Source: an uncultured bacterium
GTDB lineage: Bacteria > Bacillota_I > Bacilli_A > RFN20 > CAG-826
Reading direction: 5' to 3'
NCBI GenBank assembly: GCA_949291375.1
Contig: CASEVI010000007.1
Span: 1 to 50,802 of the forward strand
Length of the DNA: 50,802 nt
In this document: positions 26,401 to 35,585 of the stretch, one piece after another
How positions within the stretch are numbered: the stretch's first letter is position 1
Layout of the letters: each line of letters opens with the position of its first letter
The notes under the pieces: generated by a model
What the model saw: the letters and a program-made list of their open reading frames with translations, nothing else
The model's database searches: none
What the model was told of the DNA's origin: nothing
Program-made: the position numbers and the translations under genes

Positions 26401-28111
26401 TGGGTCGAGAGGTTCAGTTGGTTCATCATTTGCTGCTTATTGTGGTGGAATTACCGAGGTTAATCCTCTTCCACCTCATTATAGATGTCCAAAATGTAAA
26501 CATGTTGAATTCCATGATATGAGTGACGGAATTACTTCGGGTTATGATTTAGAAGATAAATTATGCCCAGAGTGTGGAACAAAGATGATAAAAGATGGTC
26601 AAAATATTCCTTTTGAAACATTCTTAGGTTTTAAAGCTGAAAAAGTTCCTGATATTGATTTAAATTTCCCTGCTGATTTCCAATCAACAGCTCATACATT
26701 CACTAAAATTTTACTTGGTGAAGACAAGGTTTATAGAGCTGGAACTATTTCATCGGTTCAATTTAAAACTGCTTACGGATATGTTAGAAAATTCTTTGAA
26801 AATGAAGGAATTAATCCTGATAAAGTTAAAGGTTCATATATAGCCGCTTTAGCTTATGGATGTGTTGGAATTAAAAGAACAACTGGCCAACATCCAGGAG
26901 GAATTGTTGTTGTCCCACGTGATATGGAAATTTATGATTTTACTCCTGTTCAATATCCAGCTAATGATACAACGGTTGAATGGAAAACAACTCACTTCGA
27001 TTTCCATGCAATTCATGATACTATTTTAAAACTTGATATGCTTGGTCACGTTGACCCACAAGCTTTAAGAATGATGTCTAATTTAGCTCATGTAGATATT
27101 AAAGATATTCCTATGGATGATAAAAATATTATTTCTTTATTTACTACTAATGATGTTTTAAAACTAAAGCATAAATATATAAAAAAAGATGTTGGAACAA
27201 CTGGAATTCCTGAATTTGGAACCAACTTTGTCAAGCAACTTTTACGTGAAGCAAAGCCTACATCTTTTAAACAACTTTTAATCGTTTCAGGTCTTTCTCA
27301 TGGTACTGATGTATGGTCAAATAATGCTCAAAGTTTAATTGCTAATGGAATTACTGACATTAATGGTGTTATTGGATGTAGAGATGATATTATGTCATAT
27401 CTTATTTCAATGGGATTAGATAATTCTAAAGCTTTCACTATTATGGAAACCGTTAGAAAGGGTAAAAAATTATCTGATGAACAAGTTTTAGATATGGAAA
27501 ATCACAATGTTCCATCTTATTACATTGAATCATGTAAAAAAATTAAATACCTTTTCCCAAAAGGACATGCTTGCGCTTATGTTATGATGGCTTTACGTGT
27601 TGGTTATTTTAAGATTTATTATCCGCTTGAATTTTATGCAACATTCTTTACTTTAAGATGCGATCAATATGATATTGACGTAATGATTAGAGGAATTGAT
27701 GCAATTTATGAAAGAATTGAAGAATACGAAAAACGTAAAGTTTCTAAAGATCCAACTCAAAAATTATCGAATAAAGAAGAAGGTATTTTAGATACCTTAA
27801 TTGTTGCACTAGAATTCGCTGAAAGAGGTTTTAAATTTGAAAAAATCGATATAAATCGTTCAATGAGCAATGATTTTATTATCAATAAAGAAAACAATTC
27901 ACTTATTCCACCATTTAAAGTATTAGATGGAATTGGAGAAAACGGCGGAGAAAGTGTTATTAAAGCTAGAGAAGAAAGAGAGTTTGATAGTATAGAAGAT
28001 TTTACTAAAAGAGCTAAACTACCTTCAAAAGTGGTAGATGTTTTAAAAACAATGGGAAGTTTATCTCATTTAAGAGAAAGTGAAGAATTATCTTTATTTA
28101 GTGATTTTTAA
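23483..28111 (+). CDS. polC: DNA polymerase III alpha subunit, PolC type
   Basis: PolC is the replicative polymerase of low-GC Gram-positives. Within 1542 residues: a divergent N-terminal domain with a low-complexity linker (1-280), an OB fold (about 313-405), a PHP domain beginning ELHLHTKMSEMDG (about 412), an inserted DEDD 3'-5' exonuclease with FVAFDLETTGLS (about 495), a four-Cys zinc site (CPKC..CPEC), and the polymerase catalytic PDIDLNFPADFQ (about 1055). The upstream start has only a weak ribosome site. An in-frame ATG at 24266 is preceded by AAGGAGGA at good spacing and could give a 1281-residue form. Confidence 0.96.
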   Translation: MQEKMIRFLNSIGIKDTTKYDMDFISIYKDKGNRIKNKYRYYILKDSLRKLDLLLDFLSHVEKINDYDYEFIFTYKEKFSLSYISEFLSDFIYSKTFDDYDTYLHLNSKLKIFFNSDVDLESFELIKKELENLFSFVCYNLPIEVGIYDEKEIYELKNKKNNVDSHIINNLNEKIDNKSLSLNNSDNLSINKVTNGIKENLTGNLKKNTNDDNFIDNGDNVVDVIYEENDLGESSSFFNNTILENTSLNIEELKKKKEEEFMELNKKTIKDIAQAEKESEEIKKEKDYKREIFKKSNDYKTMNLEDIDENSGSVDFIGKVFESEIRDIRDNKKAVKLGITNLKSAVYVTLYPTEKELNETNFNDILGKNIEIKGKVTLFKNAKEFTITGHYFYLLPDDPLRDDEEENKRVELHLHTKMSEMDGVGEISEYCKLASHMGMKAIAITDHGVVQGFPEAQKAAKKYNLKMLYGSELYLIPDYLNACLNPKNIKLKDCNFVAFDLETTGLSTRYDNITEFGAVKIEGGMVVDRLDILINPLKEIPEKVVKKTNITNEMVKNAPTIKEVFPQILKFIGNSVLVSHNANFDYEHLNRAFKETYGVDFIHPVIDTLALSRYIFPMNRAHSLKALCNRLDVNYDEESAHRADYDAQVLASCWVALKVMVDQKINEPTLLDMAALNYPKELYKFTRSATHATVLAKNKAGLKDLYKLISVSECNYVGNIPLVPRSLLNKYRSNLLVGSACFNGEVFYDAAYRDEKTLSKAISYYDYIEIQPLNNYSFLINTDQVQDEDTLKIYLKSIIKEATEQNKMIVATGDCHYVNPSDKIYRDVMITAKGVGDVNHPLNPYSRKNYPKFENPDQHFMSTKEMLDAFAWLEDEEKIKEYVISNTNKIADMCEVIIPIEDKLYPPKIDNCENLLTELCYKKAHEEYGERLPAYIENRLKQELDGIIGNGYSVTYYIAHELVRMTNERGYIVGSRGSVGSSFAAYCGGITEVNPLPPHYRCPKCKHVEFHDMSDGITSGYDLEDKLCPECGTKMIKDGQNIPFETFLGFKAEKVPDIDLNFPADFQSTAHTFTKILLGEDKVYRAGTISSVQFKTAYGYVRKFFENEGINPDKVKGSYIAALAYGCVGIKRTTGQHPGGIVVVPRDMEIYDFTPVQYPANDTTVEWKTTHFDFHAIHDTILKLDMLGHVDPQALRMMSNLAHVDIKDIPMDDKNIISLFTTNDVLKLKHKYIKKDVGTTGIPEFGTNFVKQLLREAKPTSFKQLLIVSGLSHGTDVWSNNAQSLIANGITDINGVIGCRDDIMSYLISMGLDNSKAFTIMETVRKGKKLSDEQVLDMENHNVPSYYIESCKKIKYLFPKGHACAYVMMALRVGYFKIYYPLEFYATFFTLRCDQYDIDVMIRGIDAIYERIEEYEKRKVSKDPTQKLSNKEEGILDTLIVALEFAERGFKFEKIDINRSMSNDFIINKENNSLIPPFKVLDGIGENGGESVIKAREEREFDSIEDFTKRAKLPSKVVDVLKTMGSLSHLRESEELSLFSDF

Positions 28112-28129
28112 TTATATAATATAAAAAGT

Positions 28130-28207
28130 GCCCACGTAACTCAGTTCGGATAGAGTAGCACCCTCCTAAGGTGAAAGTCGGAAGTTCAAATCCTCTCGTG
28201 GGCGCCA
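28130..28207 (+). tRNA. tRNA-Arg (anticodon CCU)
   Basis: The 7-bp acceptor stem pairs GCCCACG with CGTGGGC, followed by discriminator G and encoded CCA (28205-28207). The anticodon loop reads CTCCTAA, giving CCU (reads AGG). The TTCAAAT T-loop is present. It follows polC by 18 nt and marks the start of an accessory region. Confidence 0.93.
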
Positions 28208-28293
28208 ATTTATTATATTTTTATTTAAAAACAAAATTTCTGCACCAAAATTATGTTATTTTTTTCTTATTTTAATAAAAGGAGATAAAAAAT

Positions 28294-28863
28294 ATGAAAA
28301 AAGTAAATTTTATTAAAACTATATCGTTTATTCTTTTATTTAATATTTTAGCTTCTTGTAATAATATTAATAAAGATTTTAAGATTAATAATTTAGAAAA
28401 AGAAGCTAGTCATTTTTGTTTTTTTGCTATTCCTGGAAAAATTGATGAAAATGAATTTACATTAGTAGATATTATTAATGAATATTTAGAAAATAACTCG
28501 TTAAAATATAAAAAACTTGAATATGAAGAATATTATAAAAGAATTTCTACATTTTATGATATTACTAAACAAAAAGAAGGGTGTTTAGGGTTATTAACTA
28601 AAAATGAATTAGATAACAAAATGATAGTTGAGACTTTAATTACAACCCATTCTTCTTCATATCCTACTTATTATGTATCTATTAAAAATAATTTTTTCAA
28701 TAATAAAATAAAAATCGATTTTATTATTGATGATAAGTTGGATGAAGGAATAAAAGTTTTTCAAGATTCTTCTTATAATTTATATTATTTATATTTAGAT
28801 ACAACAATCTTTAATGAATCTAGTTTAATTGATATTAATATTAAGTATTCTAGTAATATATAG
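28294..28863 (+). CDS. putative lipoprotein, unknown function
   Basis: This 189-residue protein has a clear lipoprotein signal: MKK start, hydrophobic stretch and lipobox LASC with Cys22. The mature part is Asn/Lys/Tyr-rich and not recognised. AAGGAG precedes the ATG at good spacing. Its last 48 bp recur (46/48 identical) at 32521-32568 as the 3' stub of a second, related gene. It converges with the lipoprotein gene ending at 28900, with no clear terminator between them. The function is unknown. Confidence 0.8.
   Translation: MKKVNFIKTISFILLFNILASCNNINKDFKINNLEKEASHFCFFAIPGKIDENEFTLVDIINEYLENNSLKYKKLEYEEYYKRISTFYDITKQKEGCLGLLTKNELDNKMIVETLITTHSSSYPTYYVSIKNNFFNNKIKIDFIIDDKLDEGIKVFQDSSYNLYYLYLDTTIFNESSLIDINIKYSSNI
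28813..28860 (+). repeat. 48-bp direct repeat, copy 1
   Basis: This is the 3' coding end of the 28294 lipoprotein (codons for NESSLIDINIKYSSNI). It matches 32521-32568 at 46 of 48 positions, same orientation, 3.7 kb apart. Confidence 0.9.
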
Positions 28864-28899
28864 TTTTTCAATAATATTATTAATTAATAAAAGATCATT

Positions 28900-29898
28900 T
28901 TAAAGAAAACTTGTTAATGTAAAAGAATATTCTTCGTTATCAAAAATACTTCCATTTGACTTTAATATTGAAACGCCCATATTTTTATATATTTTTAATT
29001 CTTCATTTAAATTATCTTTTTTTAACGAAAGAAAACTACAAAAAGAAATAGGTGAGGAATAGTATCCCATATAAGGGAATTTGTTCGATGATGGGTTAAT
29101 AAATTCGTATGATATATTTGTATTTAATATAGTTGCTTCGGTTTTAATATTGGGTGAAAAACTATTAAAAGAATTTTTAATATAAAAATCTATATTTTTA
29201 TTAGAAAAGGATACAAAAAGTTCATCATTAAATTCATTTAAATTTTTAATATTTCTATTTAAAGGAAATTGATATCTTTCATAAACATAATGATTAACTA
29301 AATAATCATCGCTAAATTTTTTAATACGATATCGATTATTATAAGGATAAAAAATATAATCACTAAATAATGAATAGTAAATATTATTATCTATATTACT
29401 TTTAAAAATGTAAAAATATTCTTTTAAAATACCCAATAGATTATTGTTGTTATTTAATACAGTAAATGAAACATTATGTTCAATTAAATCTTCATTCATG
29501 TTTTCATTGAAATAGAAAAATGTTTTTGAATCATTATTTGTATATATTTTTTCTATATATTTTATTGCTTCTTTTAAAGCTAAGGGAGTTATAGCAAAAG
29601 AAGATTTTAATTTTATTTCGTTTATAGATAAACTTTTTTCAAAGTTTAATTTTCCAATCTCAATAATATATTTTTTATTTGAATAAATATTATTAAAAAA
29701 AGAAAGATTATTAAAAGTGAAATTAAGAGAATGGATATTATCTTTGACTTTATAAATAAGATTATTGCTTAAATCAAAATCATTAATAAAATCAATTTTC
29801 GTATATTCACTTGCATTTTCTTTAGCGCAAGAAGAAAAAGTGCAAAAACTAAAAATTGATATTAAATTAATTACGACTATTTTCAAATTTTTTAACAT
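28900..29898 (-). CDS. putative lipoprotein paired with XRE regulator
   Basis: This 332-residue protein has a hydrophobic N-terminus and lipobox-like FSSC (Cys24; Phe at -3 is less usual). The exported part is rich in Asn, Phe, Tyr and Ser and not recognised. Its start overlaps the end of the membrane-anchored XRE gene by 32 nt, so the two are made together. The pair may form a surface-sensing unit in which the lipoprotein is the outside partner (inference only). Confidence 0.7.
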   Translation of the reverse strand: MLKNLKIVVINLISIFSFCTFSSCAKENASEYTKIDFINDFDLSNNLIYKVKDNIHSLNFTFNNLSFFNNIYSNKKYIIEIGKLNFEKSLSINEIKLKSSFAITPLALKEAIKYIEKIYTNNDSKTFFYFNENMNEDLIEHNVSFTVLNNNNNLLGILKEYFYIFKSNIDNNIYYSLFSDYIFYPYNNRYRIKKFSDDYLVNHYVYERYQFPLNRNIKNLNEFNDELFVSFSNKNIDFYIKNSFNSFSPNIKTEATILNTNISYEFINPSSNKFPYMGYYSSPISFCSFLSLKKDNLNEELKIYKNMGVSILKSNGSIFDNEEYSFTLTSFL

Positions 29899-30373
29899 TA
29901 ATTAAACTCCTTATAAGTAAAACAAAAGATATTATTTCTAAAATAAGCAAAAAATAAAACAAAAGGTTAAACAATATTAAATATGGTTGGTCAAATTTAA
30001 AATACCGCCATAATGATGAATAAACTTGATTATAATAAAGCTTGTTAGAAAGCGAATAAAAATATTGAAAAAGTAGAAGTATTAAAATAAGTGATAATAA
30101 AGAAATATTAAAATAAACTTTAAATTTATAATTTGAGTTAATTGTTGATCCTTTATTTTCTTTATAAGAACCTTTTAAAATTTCACTTAAAGGGACATTA
30201 AAAGTTTCTGAAATAGTTATTGATAAATCTAAATCAATAAGTTGCTTACCATTTTCAATTTTTGATAGTGATGACCTTGATATAAATATTTTTGATGAAA
30301 ATTCATCTTGACTTAACCCCAACTTATATCTAATATTTTTAATATTTTGTCCTATTACTTTTTTATCAATCAT
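29867..30373 (-). CDS. XRE-family HTH regulator with two membrane helices
   Basis: This 168-residue protein has an N-terminal Cro/C1-type HTH (about residues 8-62; QNIKNIRYKLGLSQDEFSSK and SRSSLSKIENGK). A short linker is followed by two hydrophobic segments (about 86-107 and 130-157) that should anchor it in the membrane with the HTH inside. It is divergent from the peptidase-like gene at 30538. The 164-bp intergenic region holds two inverted repeats, one overlapping the peptidase promoter, so this protein is the likely local regulator (inference). Confidence 0.85.
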   Translation of the reverse strand: MIDKKVIGQNIKNIRYKLGLSQDEFSSKIFISRSSLSKIENGKQLIDLDLSITISETFNVPLSEILKGSYKENKGSTINSNYKFKVYFNISLLSLILILLLFQYFYSLSNKLYYNQVYSSLWRYFKFDQPYLILFNLLFYFLLILEIISFVLLIRSLINVKKFENSRN

Positions 30374-30423
30374 ACTAATAAATATTTTATCTAAAAGCCT
30401 ATAAAAATGCGATAAAAATCAAA

Positions 30424-30474
30424 TGTTCGAAATAAGAACAATAAAAAAGTAATAATTATTTTGATTATCAATCA
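30424..30474. promoter_or_regulatory. candidate operators for the XRE regulator
   Basis: There are two inverted repeats in the divergent region: TGTTC-N7-GAACA (30424-30440) and TGATT-ATC-AATCA (30462-30474). The second covers the -35 hexamer of the peptidase promoter. They are not identical, so at most one may be the specific XRE site. Confidence 0.45.
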
Positions 30475-30490
30475 TAGTTAAATATATTAT
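30461..30490 (+). promoter_or_regulatory. promoter of the peptidase-like operon
   Basis: TTGATT (30461-30466), 18-bp spacer, TATTAT (30485-30490). The predicted start is near 30497, giving a leader of about 40 nt ending in AAGGAGG (30526-30532). Confidence 0.55.
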
Positions 30491-30537
30491 AAAGTTAATA
30501 TTATTAATATCAATCGCATGAGATTAAGGAGGTTTTT

Positions 30538-31638
30538 ATGGTTGAATATTTACTCGGTATTGCTTTGGCTTCTTTATTTGAGGCAACAAATGTCAGGTCA
30601 TTTGTAAATTATGATAATTTAGAAAATAGTAATTTAAAAAGCAATACTATAAATTTAAGAAAACAATATATTGATGAAGTCTATACACCAAGTGGCGCTA
30701 ATAAATACACATTGTATAAATATGATGACAATTATATTTTAGAGAACAAATTGAATGGTGAAGTAACAAAGAAATGGGAGCAATCATTTTTTCCATATGA
30801 ATCTTATGATCAAAAATTCTTAAAAATTTTTGCTGAGAAAGGGGATATTAACGAAATTGTTTTTAATGGAAGGAATTTCATTGATTTAAATAGCGATATA
30901 ATAATTGAAGATGACAATTTACATAAAATTGCAGAATTAAATTTCGAAGCTGGAGATTATGAAGAGATATACAGTATTCCAACAAGTGCTACAAAGATTA
31001 ATAATTCGTTTTATTTTGAAAAGTTAAGGAATAAGCATGGTCAAAATAGTGATGGGACATGTTTTATTGTCTCGACTCAGATACTTTTAGGTTACTATGA
31101 TACATTTGTTAATGACAGTTTAGTATTAGATACATATGATATTCCTACAAAAGAAGAACATAGTACGAATAATATAAGAAGTTTTAATCAATCACCTGGC
31201 ACCGATGAATTTGAGGTTAGTGCATTTCATGATTATCTTTACTTATTTTTAAAAGATAATGTATGGTACGATGATCCTGGCAATGGTTTAGGTACTAAAG
31301 CTCATATTGATTTTGTTAATCGTTATTTAATGTCTCGTGGTTTTGATGGTGATAATTATGTTTTAAATACTTGTGAAGGAAATCTGTCAGATATTTTTTC
31401 AGGAAGAAATATAGATATAATTAAAAATGCTATTAAAGAAAATAGGCCGGTTATAACCAATGGTTGTGGACATTCAACAGTTGCTTTTGCTTACGACTCA
31501 GATTTCGTTTATGTTCATACTGGATGGGGACACATTGCTAAAACATGGCGGGAAACCTTTGACAATGGTCATGAATCAGGCACTAATTTTTATGAGTTTG
31601 GTTCAATCGATATTGAGTTTAAAAGTGACGTACATTAA
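30538..31638 (+). CDS. C39/papain-like cysteine peptidase homologue, possibly truncated
   Basis: The 366-residue protein has a C-terminal papain-like fold pattern. Candidate catalytic Cys175 is in DGTCFIVSTQILLGYYD, His312 in CGHSTVAFAYD, followed by VYVHTGWGH (residues 326-331). This resembles C39-like peptidases, although the usual Asn before xGWG is His327 here. The N-terminus (LLGIALASLF) is a weak signal-like segment. AAGGAGG fixes the start. The TAA at 31636 is followed by 26 more open codons in frame, including ICPCGK. These run to a TGA at 31717-31719 that overlaps the next ATG (ATGA), so the gene was probably longer. Confidence 0.75.
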   Translation: MVEYLLGIALASLFEATNVRSFVNYDNLENSNLKSNTINLRKQYIDEVYTPSGANKYTLYKYDDNYILENKLNGEVTKKWEQSFFPYESYDQKFLKIFAEKGDINEIVFNGRNFIDLNSDIIIEDDNLHKIAELNFEAGDYEEIYSIPTSATKINNSFYFEKLRNKHGQNSDGTCFIVSTQILLGYYDTFVNDSLVLDTYDIPTKEEHSTNNIRSFNQSPGTDEFEVSAFHDYLYLFLKDNVWYDDPGNGLGTKAHIDFVNRYLMSRGFDGDNYVLNTCEGNLSDIFSGRNIDIIKNAIKENRPVITNGCGHSTVAFAYDSDFVYVHTGWGHIAKTWRETFDNGHESGTNFYEFGSIDIEFKSDVH

Positions 31639-31715
31639 CATTCAAATAATTATATAAATACACAAACGAATAAATCTATTTGCCCTTGTGGGAAAGTTGA
31701 GGAATATAATAACTT

Positions 31716-32054
31716 ATGACTAAAAAGATTATTTTAATTACATTTTTATTTTTAGAAATTTTATTATTGGTATTTACATTCGTAAATTTTAAAACTGTCG
31801 TTGATTACCATCCTCCTATAAGCGAAAGTTCTATTTATTTTTACAACATTTCAATTGTTAGTAATTCCCCGCTTATGTGTGCATTAATAACAATTAGCAG
31901 TGTTAGTGGAATAATTGTTAATACTTTAACTCTTGGAGATATTATATCTACAGAAAAAAGATATCCGTTTTATCTAGCTATTATTTTTCTATCGCTAAGT
32001 TTTATCTTCTTTATAATAGGCGGTATAAATAGTTTTGTTGTTCAAACTAGGTAA
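31716..32054 (+). CDS. small three-helix membrane protein
   Basis: This 112-residue hydrophobic protein has predicted membrane segments at about 5-24, 50-73 and 82-105. It is not recognised. It shares a layout and local similarity with the next gene (SGIIVNTL..YPFYLAIIFLSL versus GGIVFNTL..FPFYISLIIFLL), so the two look like paralogues. Its ATG overlaps the TGA that would end the extended peptidase frame, which implies co-translation and a joint role. An immunity-like or transport-like role is possible but unproven. Confidence 0.7.
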   Translation: MTKKIILITFLFLEILLLVFTFVNFKTVVDYHPPISESSIYFYNISIVSNSPLMCALITISSVSGIIVNTLTLGDIISTEKRYPFYLAIIFLSLSFIFFIIGGINSFVVQTR

Positions 32055-32090
32055 AAAATCACAATTTTATAATAAAGGTTTTTCAAAAAA

Positions 32091-32471
32091 ATGAAGCACA
32101 TGATTGAAAAAATAAAAATACTTTTTAAAAATGATAAATCTATAATTTTAAGTATTATTTTTATGTTTTTTTCGATAATTTATTTAATACTTACCTTCAC
32201 CTCATTTGGTGTATATGTAGATAAAATCATTGATAGTGATTCTTCGTCTTTTTATGTTATTAATTATTTGATGATTGAGAGAGTGCCAATTTTAGCAATT
32301 TTGTTAACTTTGTTGAATATTGGAGGAATAGTTTTTAATACTCTTTATATATCAAAACTTATATTAAGGAATTATAAAGAGTTTCCTTTTTATATATCTT
32401 TAATAATTTTTCTTTTATCGACTATTTTGTTTATCTTCGGAATTAGTTTTACTTTTTATAATTCGTTTTAA
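32091..32471 (+). CDS. small three-helix membrane protein, paralogue
   Basis: The 126-residue protein has three hydrophobic segments (about 17-38, 66-87, 98-122) after a basic N-terminus. It is similar in pattern to the preceding 112-residue protein and probably arose by tandem duplication. No good Shine-Dalgarno is visible in the 36-bp gap. Its 3' end runs into the lipoprotein remnant at 32470-32574. The function is unknown. Confidence 0.68.
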   Translation: MKHMIEKIKILFKNDKSIILSIIFMFFSIIYLILTFTSFGVYVDKIIDSDSSSFYVINYLMIERVPILAILLTLLNIGGIVFNTLYISKLILRNYKEFPFYISLIIFLLSTILFIFGISFTFYNSF

Positions 32472-32574
32472 TTTAATAAATGAATTTAATATTTATAATA
32501 CTGAAAATACAATCGTTTTAAATGAAACTAGCTTAATTGATATTAATATTAAGTATTCTAGTAATATATTATAA
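32470..32574 (+). pseudogene. 3' remnant of a second lipoprotein gene
   Basis: An open frame without a start reads FNIYNTENTIVLNETS then LIDINIKYSSNIL and stops at TAA 32572-32574. It parallels the end of the 28294 lipoprotein (DTTIFNESSLIDINIKYSS). The last 48 bp are nearly identical while the part upstream has diverged, so this is the tail of a paralogue whose 5' part was lost or replaced. Confidence 0.7.
32521..32568 (+). repeat. 48-bp direct repeat, copy 2
   Basis: It differs from copy 1 (28813-28860) at two positions only. It lies directly before the terminator and tRNA-Ala at the end of the accessory segment. Confidence 0.9.
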
Positions 32575-32587
32575 TTTACACGTGGAA

Positions 32588-32615
32588 ATAAAAAAAACAC
32601 GATATAAATCGTGTT
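32588..32615 (-). terminator. terminator of the atp operon/tRNA-Ala transcript
   Basis: On the minus strand AACACGAT (complement of 32608-32615) pairs with ATCGTGTT (complement of 32596-32603) and is followed by eight or more T. It lies just beyond tRNA-Ala, which in turn follows atpC. Confidence 0.85.
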
Positions 32616-32626
32616 AATCTATATTT

Positions 32627-32702
32627 TGGTGGAGCTTACCAGGATCGAACTGGCGACCTCTTCCATGCCATGGAAGCGCTCTCCCAACTGAGCTAAAGCC
32701 CC
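32627..32702 (-). tRNA. tRNA-Ala (anticodon GGC)
   Basis: On the minus strand acceptor GGGGCTT pairs with AAGCTCC (one G-U), with discriminator A and encoded CCA. The anticodon loop ATGGCAT sits between CTTCC and GGAAG, giving GGC (reads GCC/GCU). GTTCGATCC T-arm present. It lies 28 bp after atpC on the same strand and could be cotranscribed with the ATP synthase operon. Confidence 0.95.
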
Positions 32703-32709
32703 AACGCTT

Positions 32710-32735
32710 AATAAATATATCATAATATATTTATT
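32710..32735 (-). terminator. AT-only hairpin at the atpC stop
   Basis: AATAAATATAT (32710-32720) and ATATATTTATT (32725-32735) form an 11-bp AT-only palindrome overlapping the atpC stop. No long T-run follows, so it is probably a weak terminator or an mRNA-stabilising hairpin. Confidence 0.35.
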
Positions 32736-33150
32736 CTTTGAAGTTATTTTTAGCGTTTATTTCAAGTAAAGATGTTCTTAAAGAAACTTCAGCTTTACGA
32801 TGTTCTAAAATAGAAGACGCTCTTTTTAATTTAGCTTCTGCTTCAATTTGTTTTTTCTTAGCTTTAGCAACATCAATGTCTTGAACAGGAATAATCGAAT
32901 TTAAAATTAAAATAAGAGTATTAGTTTCTTCAATAAAATGAAGTGCCCCTCCTCCAACAGCATAATGTTTTTCTTTATCTAAAAATTTAATAGTTAAAAC
33001 AGATATTTCAACGTTTGCTAAATAAGAACAATGAAAAGGAAGAATTTCAACTTCTCCTAAATCAGTTTCAGCTTTTACACTTTTAACATTATCTAAATCG
33101 ATAACTTTATAAGGTGTAACTATTCTTAATTTCATTAAATCGTTAGCCAT
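32731..33150 (-). CDS. atpC: ATP synthase epsilon subunit
   Basis: Epsilon is the F1 stalk subunit that couples rotation and can inhibit ATP hydrolysis. The 139-residue protein has the N-terminal beta-sandwich (LRIVTPYKVIDLDNVKSV, GEVEILPFHCSYLANVE, VGGGALHF) and a C-terminal helical hairpin (KAKKKQIEAEAKLKRASS). The usual GxxGxLPxH motif is altered to GEVEILPFH. It is the last gene of the operon, 37 nt after atpD, with a weak ribosome site. Confidence 0.93.
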   Translation of the reverse strand: MANDLMKLRIVTPYKVIDLDNVKSVKAETDLGEVEILPFHCSYLANVEISVLTIKFLDKEKHYAVGGGALHFIEETNTLILILNSIIPVQDIDVAKAKKKQIEAEAKLKRASSILEHRKAEVSLRTSLLEINAKNNFKE

Positions 33151-33187
33151 ATAATAAATTAACTACCTATTAAAATTACTTATTTTC

Positions 33188-34699
<1,512 letters not shown>

Positions 34700-34704
34700 C
34701 TAAT

Positions 34705-35568
34705 TTAAGAAACGGTCTCATTATTATTTCCAGAAACAATTTCAGTAATTTCTTGAGTAATTTTTTGTTGTCTAATTTTATTGTATTCAAGTTTAAGATT
34801 ATAAATTAATTGATCGGCTGAAGAAGTAGCGTTTTCCATTGAATTCTTTCGACAAGTTTGTTCGCTTATTAAACTCTCTAAAAAATATCGATAAATTAAA
34901 GCATCAAGATAATGAGGGACAATTAAATCAGCAACTTTAGCACTTTGACCATCAAAAAAAGGGAGCTTTAATGGGTTTTTATAATCAACTTTTGCTTCTT
35001 TTAAAGGCAAAAGTTGTTCAATTCTTGCTTCTGTAGACATTGAAGATAAATATTTTGTATAAATAATATAAATCGCTGAATAAGAATTATCTCGATAAAG
35101 TTTATCAAGCTGATGGCGGAAATAATTAACATTATCTAATGTTAAATCTTCATTTAAATTAACATAATCATGAATTGCTAAATGAACTTTATTTTTATAA
35201 TGTTTATAACCTTTTTCACCAATAAAAATACAATCATCATCTTTAGTTATATTTTTTTTAGCAAGTTTATCAAGGTTATAATAATAACTTCCACAAAGTC
35301 CAAGAGTAGGAGTTATAAAAATATATAATTTTTTATTTCCTGGATTTTTAGTTAAACAAGTAGGAAGTGCATTTTTTTCAAAGTCGACTCTTTGTAAACA
35401 AAGTTCCATAGCATACTTTAAAGAAGAGATATATGCGGTATTTGAATCATAAATCTCTTTAAGTTTGTTATATCTACTAGAAGCGATTAATTTCATTGCT
35501 TTTGTAATTTTTCTAATAGATTGAACTGTGTTTATTCTTTTTCTTACTGCTAAAAGTGATTGAGCCAT
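34705..35568 (-). CDS. atpG: ATP synthase gamma subunit
   Basis: Gamma is the central rotor shaft of F1. The 287-residue protein has the typical helical start AQSLLAVRKRINTVQSIRKI then TKAMKLIASSRYNK, the FITPTLGLCGSYYYNL segment, and the C-terminal helix SLISEQTCRKNSMENATSSA and KLEYNKIRQQKITQEITEIV. No Shine-Dalgarno is visible before the ATG, in contrast with atpA and atpD. It lies between atpA and atpD in standard order. Confidence 0.95.
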   Translation of the reverse strand: MAQSLLAVRKRINTVQSIRKITKAMKLIASSRYNKLKEIYDSNTAYISSLKYAMELCLQRVDFEKNALPTCLTKNPGNKKLYIFITPTLGLCGSYYYNLDKLAKKNITKDDDCIFIGEKGYKHYKNKVHLAIHDYVNLNEDLTLDNVNYFRHQLDKLYRDNSYSAIYIIYTKYLSSMSTEARIEQLLPLKEAKVDYKNPLKLPFFDGQSAKVADLIVPHYLDALIYRYFLESLISEQTCRKNSMENATSSADQLIYNLKLEYNKIRQQKITQEITEIVSGNNNETVS

Positions 35569-35585
35569 ACTTTTTATAAAAATTT

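Noticed and set aside
31460-31657. Alternative + frame within the peptidase-like gene
   Set aside because: Lies over the catalytic His region in another frame and has no ribosome site.
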